Source of the DNA: Synergistaceae bacterium
Lineage (GTDB): Bacteria > Synergistota > Synergistia > Synergistales > Aminobacteriaceae
DNA: 5,546 nucleotides
Reading direction: 5' to 3'
Assembly (NCBI GenBank): GCA_017448375.1
Contig: JAFSLR010000232.1
Span: 1-5,546, forward strand
The notes below the pieces were generated by a model that did no database searches, was not told the DNA's origin, and was given only the letters and a program-made list of their open reading frames with translations. The translations under genes were made by a program, and so were the position numbers. Of the stretch, positions 1-5,546 are shown piece by piece; the first letter of the stretch is position 1, and each line of letters begins with the position of its first letter.

Positions 1-1
1 A

Positions 2-400
2 GGAATCGGCTCAACAGTTCCCGAACTCAAAGCATTAATCCCCGATGATTCCCCCGTAATCGAAAAGTTAGAGTTCTCCTGCTGCGCTAACCCCGGATTC
101 GGTGATGCGTTCCTCAACCTTCGGTTCAATTCCGGCACGAAAGACACCGTTATACTCTTCGGAATCGAGACTCATATCTGCGTCCTTTCAACCGCTATTG
201 ACCTTATGGAGAAATATAACCTTCATGTCGTCGTCGCTGCTGACTCATGCGGAAGCCGTACCCCCGACAATCATTCGCTCGCACTTCAGGCTATGCGCGA
301 TGTCGGCTGTCTCGTAGTCCCAACTGAAACCGTCATATATCAGCTCTTGGGCAGGGCTGGTACTCCGCAGTTCAAAGCCCTTTTGCCGCTCTTCAAGTAA
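2..400 (+). CDS. Isochorismatase-family cysteine hydrolase, 5'-truncated by window edge
   Basis: The reading frame is open from base 2 to the TAA at 398-400 and gives 132 residues, the C-terminal two thirds of a protein of about 180. The visible part matches isochorismatase-like (ISOC1/YcaC-type) hydrolases: an opening GIGSTVPEL segment, a Lys in EKLEFS (visible residue 22, the expected catalytic Lys), and the nucleophile motif FGIETHICV with the catalytic Cys at visible residue 60. It ends with AADSCGSR, a TET-VIYQLL segment and the terminal PQFKALLPL segment. The catalytic Asp of the triad should lie in the missing N-terminus. These are cytoplasmic cysteine hydrolases acting on varied amide or ether substrates (nicotinamide, N-carbamoyl compounds, isochorismate); the substrate cannot be named, and nothing nearby suggests siderophore synthesis. 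The gene ends 3 nt before the next start. Its codons are strongly C-ending, unlike the last genes in the window. Confidence 0.93.
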   Translation, partial: GIGSTVPELKALIPDDSPVIEKLEFSCCANPGFGDAFLNLRFNSGTKDTVILFGIETHICVLSTAIDLMEKYNLHVVVAADSCGSRTPDNHSLALQAMRDVGCLVVPTETVIYQLLGRAGTPQFKALLPLFK

Positions 401-403
401 GAC

Positions 404-1978
404 ATGCGAAAACCCGCCGTATTGTTCGGGCTTCTTTTGTTCTACATTTTCTTCAGGGGTATAGGCTCTCACGGATTGATTGATCCCGTAGAGGGCATTA
501 ACGCTTCTATATCCATACACATGGCCGGAGGAGGAAATTATTTCGTCCCCAAAATCGGTGAGTCTTTAGCGTCAGGTAGGTCAATGGGATTCTGGTGGCT
601 CTCGGTTATCGCTATAGATCTTGCGGGATGGAGCGAGTTCACAGTGAGATTCTTCCCGGCTCTTGCGGGTCTCTTAATGGTATGGGCTTCGGCTAAAGCT
701 GCACGGCCTTACAGCGATGATTCCGTGCGTAAATCCTGGCTCGCTGCGTGTGTATGTGCAAGCATGACCCTGTGCTTCATAGTCTCTCAAATCAATTCGC
801 CTCATTCACTCTATGCTTGCTTAATGGGTATAGCTATGGCGGGTGCAGTACTTTCGGGCGAAAACAAACGAAAGCTCATTATGTCCCATTGCGCTATATC
901 ATTTGCGTTTATTTCTTACGGCTTCGAGGGATTATTCCTGCCTCTATTGGCGGTTATGATTTACTGTATCATCTCTGAGGACTGGGAAATGATGAGAGAC
1001 TTCTTCACATGGCCGGGCGGTATCATAATCACAATAATAGTTTCAGGATTATATTTCTCTGCACTAATCATCACTAACCCCGAAATAATACATTTCATGA
1101 GATGTCAGAATTACACTTACACTTTCGGCGGACTCGCTGGGGCAATGATGTTAATCTTCGTTTCATTCGTACCCTTTCACGGTTTCATACTAAGGGCAGT
1201 ATATGAGATTTTCCCGCGCGAATATCCCGCTCAGAAATCATATGAGCTTTTTATGTTCGTATGGGCGTGCGTTTTTGCTATAGCTTCATTGTTGACGGGC
1301 GATTTATTGTCAATGGGCGCATGTATTCCGGCGTTGTCGGCGTTATTGGGGCGTAAAATTGACTCGTGGCTCAATCAGCGGAGCTTTCATTCTATGCGTT
1401 ATGCTGTGATGTTTAATATTCTGATTATTATTCCGGTTCTTTATTGCTTCCTGCCGTTTACGCTTCATAATTTCCCAATGCTTAAAGCCTCTATGATGTC
1501 GCTTGTCCCTTGGGGAATAGCTGAGGCAGTATTTCTCTTTGCGTCATGGTATTACACTAAGACACGTCAGCCGGTGAAATGGGCGCGCAATGTCTCAGCT
1601 TCAGCAATAATATGTCTCATGCCTCTTGCGGGAATCTTCAATCTTTCGGCAGGATTATATTCATCGCATGATTCAGGAATAAGACTCAGAGAGACTCTGA
1701 AACGAAATGACATCATCTTGCAGTACGGCGTTAATCACCCGTCAATGTATTTCTACACTCTGAGAAACTCATGGATAATAAGTGCTGACTTGACACCAGG
1801 TGTTGCAGAACGTAAATTTACAGCACAGGTATCGGCAATCAATAATTTATGGGGAGGAAAGAACCGCGTTTTCCTCGTAATGCCGTCCGAAATGAAGCCG
1901 AACCCGCCACTGCCCCAGAATGTTTTTCACATACTGGAAGGGAACGGACTGTTACTTTTAAGCAATCAGGAAAATTAA
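404..1978 (+). CDS. ArnT/PMT-like (GT39) membrane glycosyltransferase homologue with altered catalytic loop
   Basis: This 524-residue polytopic membrane protein has a layout typical of ArnT-like GT-C enzymes, which move a sugar from a polyprenyl-phosphate donor to lipid or protein on the outer face of the inner membrane. A first hydrophobic helix (about 5-18) leads into a loop with LIDPVEG (25-31), then NYFVPK (45-50) and SEFTVRFFPALAGLL (77-91), all recognisable family landmarks. Many more hydrophobic segments follow to about residue 420. The soluble C-terminal part (about 425-524) has the family look, with NDIILQYG, RVFLVMPSE and a final GLLLLSN. By eye, the usual acidic pair (PDE) reads PVE (V29, E30), the usual FEKP reads SGRS (57-60), and the later conserved Asp is not obvious near 130-140. 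Catalysis may be lost or changed. The ATG is 3 nt after the previous stop with only a weak Shine-Dalgarno (SD), suggesting coupled translation. Donor and acceptor are unknown. Confidence 0.82.
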   Translation: MRKPAVLFGLLLFYIFFRGIGSHGLIDPVEGINASISIHMAGGGNYFVPKIGESLASGRSMGFWWLSVIAIDLAGWSEFTVRFFPALAGLLMVWASAKAARPYSDDSVRKSWLAACVCASMTLCFIVSQINSPHSLYACLMGIAMAGAVLSGENKRKLIMSHCAISFAFISYGFEGLFLPLLAVMIYCIISEDWEMMRDFFTWPGGIIITIIVSGLYFSALIITNPEIIHFMRCQNYTYTFGGLAGAMMLIFVSFVPFHGFILRAVYEIFPREYPAQKSYELFMFVWACVFAIASLLTGDLLSMGACIPALSALLGRKIDSWLNQRSFHSMRYAVMFNILIIIPVLYCFLPFTLHNFPMLKASMMSLVPWGIAEAVFLFASWYYTKTRQPVKWARNVSASAIICLMPLAGIFNLSAGLYSSHDSGIRLRETLKRNDIILQYGVNHPSMYFYTLRNSWIISADLTPGVAERKFTAQVSAINNLWGGKNRVFLVMPSEMKPNPPLPQNVFHILEGNGLLLLSNQEN

Positions 1979-1981
1979 TAG

Positions 1982-1990
1982 GAAAGAAGG
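1982..1990 (+). promoter_or_regulatory. Ribosome binding site supporting a TTG start
   Basis: The purine run GGAAAGAAGG around 1981-1990 lies 8 nt upstream of the TTG at 1999-2001, normal SD spacing. It follows directly after the stop of the membrane protein gene. Together with the signal peptide encoded right after the TTG, it fixes this start over the longer upstream reading frame and over the internal ATG at 2038. Confidence 0.72.
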
Positions 1991-1998
1991 AATTTATT

Positions 1999-2730
1999 TT
2001 GCGTAAAATTTTAACTGCTTTAATCATCTGCGTATTTATGTGCGGCATATGCTCATCAGCAGAAGTCAACCCCGATCCCGAAATCCATAAGGTAATCGGC
2101 GGTCTATATTCTCTCGTTTCAGCAATGGCCATTAACGGTGAAACTGCTACAGATGTCAGGGCGTTGCGGAAATATTTTTCAAACGTTCCGGCTGAATGGC
2201 TCGACTCCGTCCGTATTGAGCGCGTCAACAACGATTTATGGGCTGGAGTCTCTGTCGGGAAATACTCAACAGCCCGTCAATATCTCCGTTCAAATTCCCC
2301 CGAACTCGGAATCACTGACTCCCCGTCAGGCTCTGAATGGATGAGCGGTGATTTTGCGTGGCTCAAAGCAGGAAGCATTAACGGCGGAAAGTTCGTACCG
2401 TTACAGCTCACGGCCTCTAAAGGTTCGGGGAAAGACGCGGGAATTATATTCTTCAGCGTTGACGGCCATAACTGGTGGAAGTCTCACCCTTCATTGAACG
2501 CTAAATCATCTCAGGAGGCTTTAAGGCGTTGGGGCGTGAAAGCAGAAGGTCTCCAAATGCCCAATGAAACACGCCGGAGCATCTATGATGAAGTCAGGCC
2601 GACAGAAGTACGGAAGCCCGCAGACATTCACACGGGTAGAAGGCACGAGTTCGGAGAAAGTTATGATGTAAATATGGGAGACGTAATCTTCAGTCCCATA
2701 CCGCACACAACATATAACGATTCATTTTAA
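1999..2730 (+). CDS. Exported protein of unknown function (TTG start, signal peptide)
   Basis: From the TTG the product is 243 residues. The frame stays open upstream to 1849, but that would overlap the previous gene by 130 nt and bury the export signal, so I reject the long form. The N-terminus is a classic signal peptide: RK at 2-3, a hydrophobic core LTALIICVFMCGIC (about 5-18), and a likely signal peptidase I site after SSA (19-21). The cysteines do not form a good lipobox. The mature part is soluble-looking, with segments such as GITDSPSGSEWM (104-115), FFSVDGHNWW (151-160) and RRWGVK (176-181), and a charged, low-hydrophobicity tail rich in Arg, Glu and Pro. I recognise no family. It would act in the periplasm or outside the cell. 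The place between a GT39-like protein and galE hints at an envelope role, which is inference only. It ends immediately before the galE SD. Confidence 0.75.
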   Translation: MRKILTALIICVFMCGICSSAEVNPDPEIHKVIGGLYSLVSAMAINGETATDVRALRKYFSNVPAEWLDSVRIERVNNDLWAGVSVGKYSTARQYLRSNSPELGITDSPSGSEWMSGDFAWLKAGSINGGKFVPLQLTASKGSGKDAGIIFFSVDGHNWWKSHPSLNAKSSQEALRRWGVKAEGLQMPNETRRSIYDEVRPTEVRKPADIHTGRRHEFGESYDVNMGDVIFSPIPHTTYNDSF

Positions 2731-2738
2731 GGAGGAAG
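2731..2738 (+). promoter_or_regulatory. Strong Shine-Dalgarno of galE
   Basis: GGAGGAAG begins at the base after the preceding TAA (2728-2730). The GGAGG core ends 10 nt before the galE ATG at 2746. It is the best SD in the window, so galE is probably initiated independently and well within the transcript. Confidence 0.85.
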
Positions 2739-2745
2739 AAATTTC

Positions 2746-3735
2746 ATGTCAGTATTAATTTGCGGGGGTGCCGGGTACATTGGCTCCCACAACGTAAGGG
2801 CATTCACTGAGCACGGCGATGATGTTATTGTCGTCGACAGCCTCGAAACAGGACACAGGGCTTCAGTTCCCGAAAGTATCAAGTTCTATGAGGGCGATAT
2901 TCGCAACTCGGAAATTCTCGACAAGATTTTCACGGAGAATAAGATTGAGGCGGTAATACATTTCTGCGCGTATTCACTTGTAGGTGAGAGCGTTGACAAG
3001 CCGTTAAAGTATTTCAACAACAACGTAGGCGGAATGATTACCCTTCTTGAGGCAATGCAGAGACATGATGTAAAGCGCATAATATTCTCGTCAACAGCAG
3101 CGACTTACGGAGAGCCGAAACGAGTCCCGATTCTTGAGACAGACCCCACAGAACCCACGAATCCTTACGGCGAAAGCAAACGCATAATGGAAAAAATGAT
3201 GAATTGGGTATCACGGCGTTATGACATTCGCTATGTCTCACTGCGTTATTTCAACGTTGCAGGGGCGTGGCATGACGGGACTATCGGCGAGGATCACAGG
3301 AACGAGACTCATCTCATACCGCTGATTCTTCAGGTGCCTATGGGTAAACGGAATCATGTTACTGTTTACGGAGACGATTACCCCACGAAGGACGGAACAT
3401 GTATACGCGATTACATTCACGTTGAGGACTTGGCGAAAGCTCACATTCTCGCGCTTGAATATTTGCGTTCCGGCGGTGAAAGCAACATCTTCAACTTAGG
3501 GAGCGGAGACGGATATTCAGTTATGGAGATGATTACGGCAGCACGAAAGGTTACAGGCCACGCAATTCCCGCCCAAATCGGCGAAAGGAGACCCGGAGAC
3601 CCCGCAAGACTCGTAGCAGACAGCACAAAGGCACAGAATATTCTTCACTGGAAGCCGGAAATTACCAGCATGGAAGATATTATTGCTACGGCGTGGAAGT
3701 GGCACAAGTCCCACCCTAATGGCTACGCAGACTAA
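2746..3735 (+). CDS. galE: UDP-glucose 4-epimerase
   Basis: This 329-residue protein is a full-length extended short-chain dehydrogenase of the GalE type, which interconverts UDP-glucose and UDP-galactose in the cytoplasm using bound NAD. It shows the Rossmann motif GGAGYIGS (7-14), an acidic end of strand 2 (D31), IHFCAYSLVGES (71-82), FSSTAATYGEP (114-124) and the catalytic YGESK with Tyr141 and Lys145. The catalytic Ser of the E. coli enzyme is replaced by Thr117, common in this subgroup. DGTCIRDYIHVEDLA (216-230) and RRPGDPARLVADSTKA (281-296) are the usual C-terminal landmarks. The residue aligned with the E. coli gatekeeper Tyr299 is Leu289, so the enzyme might also accept UDP-GlcNAc; this is inference. 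A strong SD and a 15-nt gap place it in the same transcription unit as its neighbours. No other galactose-pathway gene is visible, favouring a role in polysaccharide precursor supply. Confidence 0.96.
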   Translation: MSVLICGGAGYIGSHNVRAFTEHGDDVIVVDSLETGHRASVPESIKFYEGDIRNSEILDKIFTENKIEAVIHFCAYSLVGESVDKPLKYFNNNVGGMITLLEAMQRHDVKRIIFSSTAATYGEPKRVPILETDPTEPTNPYGESKRIMEKMMNWVSRRYDIRYVSLRYFNVAGAWHDGTIGEDHRNETHLIPLILQVPMGKRNHVTVYGDDYPTKDGTCIRDYIHVEDLAKAHILALEYLRSGGESNIFNLGSGDGYSVMEMITAARKVTGHAIPAQIGERRPGDPARLVADSTKAQNILHWKPEITSMEDIIATAWKWHKSHPNGYAD

Positions 3736-3736
3736 C

Positions 3737-4999
3737 ATGAGCGTATGGGGCGGAGTCCTGGATTCATGTCCGGGACTCCTCTGCTGTGTCGTGAACATTA
3801 AGGGGAAACTCCTTCACGCGACTAACGGCTACAAGGCTGTTGCAGGGAGGTTATTCGGCCATAAGTGCGACGAAGGAACGCTCTATCCCCCATTAATCAC
3901 AGATATAGACATCGGCATTCATGATGCAATGACGGCTGCTTGTCTTGGTGATACGAACGCAATCGAAATCTCAGAGAACGGAAAAATCTGGGAGCTTACA
4001 GCCTCGCCCCTTAAACTTGACGGCCAGAACGTTGCGGGAGTCGTATTGCGCATAGCCTCCGAGATTCCCCGAAACGAATCGCCAATGCTCCCCCCGGTGA
4101 TACAGAGCAATCCCGAAATCCTTAACTCCGTACCTTTCAGGGCAGGAATCGTGAATCACAGCGGAGTATTCATGGCCGTAAACAAATTCCTTGCCTCATG
4201 CGTAAGGGCTGAGCTTGTCGGGCGTAATATCCTTGAGCTTGTCTCACCCGAAGTAAATTCTGACATAACGCACATGCTATTGAAACGTTCGGGTTCGGCT
4301 GAATGCACAATGCCGGATATTTCTGCTGCTGAAAATTTCAGTCCCTTTGACCTTATACCGTATATTGATGAGGAACTCAACGAAATTCCCGGAGACGCTG
4401 AAATCGATTCACAGAGGCGGATAATCATACATGCTTCCCCGATTGAATGGAACGGGACTCAATGCGTAATGCTTACGTTCGAGGACGTTACCGACATAAG
4501 GCGGACTAATGAGCAGCTTAGGAGGCTTTTAACGGCTGACACGTCATCAGGGATTCTCAACCGTCGCGGAATTGAGCACATGATACGGCGTAATCTTAGT
4601 GAGACGATACAGAGCGGAGAACATTTGAGCCTAATAATGATACGCATAGAAAACTACAGGATAATCCACGATGCACGGGGCTACATGATCGGGGGAAGAA
4701 TAATACGGAGTTTCATACGGTCATTGCACAGGCAGGTATCGGAACGTTACGGGAGTATTCTGGGACGATGGAGCGATGATGAATTTGCGGTGCTTTCGAG
4801 GTGTAATGGGGCAGCTGCTGTTGTCTTGGCGAACGAGATTCGTTCAAAGGCTCAAGATGTCGTACTGAGTGCGGGAGCTGCTGACTTGTCGGACGGAGGA
4901 TATATGAGCGTTAGTGAGTTTGTCGGGGCGGCATATGACGCGATGACTGAGGCTGTGAACTCCGGCGGAAACACAACGGTACTTGCGCGGAACTCATGA
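3737..4999 (+). CDS. PAS-PAS-degenerate GGDEF protein, probably not an active diguanylate cyclase
   Basis: From the ATG at 3737 the product is 420 residues with no membrane helix. A first PAS-like domain spans about 5-108, opening with LDSCPGLLCCV. A second spans about 128-255, with an acidic insert near 187-228, and ends in FEDVTDIRRTNEQLRRLL, the usual linker to a GGDEF domain. A GGDEF-like domain follows (about 266-420): TADTSSGILNRRG corresponds to the usual D-LTGL-NRRG. The key residues are gone: the signature is SDDEF (346-350), the metal-binding Asp of strand 1 is Arg303, the substrate Asn is His311, and the inhibitory RxxD reads RYGS (337-340). GGDEF proteins make c-di-GMP; degenerate ones usually bind nucleotide or partners instead. 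The start is 1 nt after the galE stop with no clear SD; an ATG at 3719 or TTG at 3683 inside galE are alternatives. The stop overlaps rsmA. Confidence 0.87.
   Translation: MSVWGGVLDSCPGLLCCVVNIKGKLLHATNGYKAVAGRLFGHKCDEGTLYPPLITDIDIGIHDAMTAACLGDTNAIEISENGKIWELTASPLKLDGQNVAGVVLRIASEIPRNESPMLPPVIQSNPEILNSVPFRAGIVNHSGVFMAVNKFLASCVRAELVGRNILELVSPEVNSDITHMLLKRSGSAECTMPDISAAENFSPFDLIPYIDEELNEIPGDAEIDSQRRIIIHASPIEWNGTQCVMLTFEDVTDIRRTNEQLRRLLTADTSSGILNRRGIEHMIRRNLSETIQSGEHLSLIMIRIENYRIIHDARGYMIGGRIIRSFIRSLHRQVSERYGSILGRWSDDEFAVLSRCNGAAAVVLANEIRSKAQDVVLSAGAADLSDGGYMSVSEFVGAAYDAMTEAVNSGGNTTVLARNS
3752..3779 (+). other. Strong RNA hairpin inside the fifth gene
   Basis: GGAGTCCTGGA (3752-3762) and TCCGGGACTCC (3769-3779) can pair as an 11-bp stem with one G-U wobble, closing a 6-nt loop TTCATG. 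It lies 15 nt downstream of the ATG at 3737 and 16 nt after the galE stop. No T-run follows, so it does not look like an intrinsic terminator. It could protect the galE mRNA 3' end or slow initiation of the downstream gene. It also encodes the PAS opening GVLDSCPGLL, so it may be a by-product of coding. Confidence 0.5.
4996..4999 (+). other. ATGA stop-start overlap coupling the GGDEF-like gene to rsmA
   Basis: The rsmA ATG (4996-4998) overlaps the TGA stop (4997-4999) of the upstream gene. There is only a weak purine stretch (GCGGAA, 4987-4992) as SD, so rsmA translation probably depends on ribosomes finishing the upstream gene. Confidence 0.85.
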
Positions 5000-5546
5000 G
5001 GGCGTTAAAGCGTTACGGTCAGAATTTTCTTGTCGACAAAAATATTCTGGCCTGTATAATTCGGCGTTCTGAGTTGTCGAATGATGATGTGATTCTTGAG
5101 ATTGGGCCCGGGCACGGGGTATTGACGCGGGCACTTCTTGCGGAGAATGTGAAGTGCGTACATTCTGTTGAGATTGACGAAAGGTTACGGCCTGAGCTTG
5201 AAGAGATTGCAGAAAAGGATTCGCGTTTCAACCTTCATTGGGGGGACGCTGTGAAGTATGATTATGAGTCGTTGTCGCCGTTCCCGAACAAAGTCATTGC
5301 GAACATTCCCTACAACATAACAACGCCGTTAATATGGGAGCTGCTGAAGTTTGCGGGTAAAGGGCTGAAGTATCATCTCTACATGCTGCAAAAGGAGTCG
5401 GCCATGAGGATTACGGCACCTGAAGACACGAAAGAGCGTTACCCATTGGGGGTTACGGTTCAGGCGATGGGGCGTGCGTGTGTTGTGCGGAATGTACCGC
5501 GTGAATGTTTCCGGCCTGTTCCGAATGTTGACTCTGTGATAGCGGA
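4996..5546 (+). CDS. rsmA: 16S rRNA (adenine1518/1519-N6)-dimethyltransferase, 3'-truncated by window edge
   Basis: The visible 183 residues are the N-terminal two thirds of RsmA/KsgA (usual length about 270-290). The enzyme uses S-adenosylmethionine to dimethylate two adjacent adenines in the 3'-terminal hairpin of 16S rRNA late in 30S assembly; its loss gives kasugamycin resistance in many bacteria. Landmarks in order: KRYGQNFLVD (5-14), the SAM-binding loop LEIGPGHGVLT (34-44), VEID (58-61) contacting the ribose, WGDAVKYD (82-89), the catalytic motif IV NIPYNI (103-108), LQKESAMRI (131-139), and FRPVPNVDS (172-180). All core motifs are intact. The ATG at 4996 overlaps the previous stop and sits close before KRYGQNFL, where family members normally begin, so the start is secure. 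Codons are G-ending here. The reading frame is open to the end of the window. Confidence 0.97.
   Translation, partial: MRALKRYGQNFLVDKNILACIIRRSELSNDDVILEIGPGHGVLTRALLAENVKCVHSVEIDERLRPELEEIAEKDSRFNLHWGDAVKYDYESLSPFPNKVIANIPYNITTPLIWELLKFAGKGLKYHLYMLQKESAMRITAPEDTKERYPLGVTVQAMGRACVVRNVPRECFRPVPNVDSVIA

Noticed and set aside
119..135. GGTTCAATTCC, resembling a tRNA T-loop
   Set aside because: It lies inside a well-conserved hydrolase reading frame, and no D-arm, anticodon arm or acceptor stem can be found around it.
2..400. Isochorismatase family taken as evidence for siderophore or phenazine synthesis
   Set aside because: The visible part looks like the generic single-domain hydrolase subgroup, and no neighbour belongs to such a pathway.
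245..520. 91-residue minus-strand reading frame across the first gene junction, and similar antisense frames elsewhere
   Set aside because: They lie opposite well-supported genes, have no recognisable domains or SDs, and are explained by the codon bias of the real genes.
1849..1998. N-terminal 50-residue extension of the exported protein
   Set aside because: It lies mostly inside the previous gene in another frame, has no SD at its start, and places the signal peptide internally; the TTG at 1999 with its SD explains the data better.
2315..2329. Short hairpin CTGAC-TCCCC-GTCAG
   Set aside because: Only 5 bp, within coding sequence and without a T-run; expected by chance in a window this size.
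3752..3779. Hairpin read as a rho-independent terminator of galE
   Set aside because: No T-tract follows the stem and it lies inside the next gene, so it is kept only as a possible RNA structure.

Overview
The window is a compact, fully co-directional bacterial gene cluster. Six protein genes lie on the + strand and cover almost every base; gaps are 20 nt or less and the last pair overlaps by 4 nt. Both ends cut through genes. I see no rRNA, tRNA, CRISPR array, insertion sequence or clear intergenic promoter or terminator.

Layout: (1) the C-terminal part of an isochorismatase-family cysteine hydrolase (2-400); (2) a large polytopic membrane protein resembling ArnT/PMT-type (GT39, GT-C fold) glycosyltransferases (404-1978); (3) a small protein of unknown function with a signal peptide, best started at a TTG codon (1999-2730); (4) GalE, UDP-glucose 4-epimerase (2746-3735); (5) a PAS-PAS-GGDEF-like protein whose GGDEF signature has decayed to SDDEF (3737-4999); (6) the N-terminal two thirds of RsmA/KsgA, the 16S rRNA adenine dimethyltransferase (4996-5546).

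Organism: moderate G+C, SD-led genes, mixed ATG and TTG starts, and envelope-sugar functions beside a degenerate GGDEF protein and rsmA fit an anaerobic gut-type bacterium. My best guess is Synergistota (Synergistaceae-like), with Bacillota such as Negativicutes as the alternative. This is an impression from protein style and gene order, not a demonstrated assignment.

How the genes may work together: GalE supplies UDP-galactose (possibly also UDP-GalNAc), and the GT39-like protein and the exported protein act at or beyond the membrane, so genes 2-4 could serve envelope glycan modification. The PAS-PAS-GGDEF-like protein keeps neither the cyclase active site nor the RxxD inhibitory site and more likely senses or binds a partner than makes c-di-GMP. 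It is translationally coupled to rsmA. The cluster may instead be only a packed housekeeping transcription unit with unrelated jobs. The most notable points are the degenerate GGDEF protein, the apparent loss of acidic catalytic positions in the GT39-like protein, and a strong 11-bp hairpin just inside the fifth gene.
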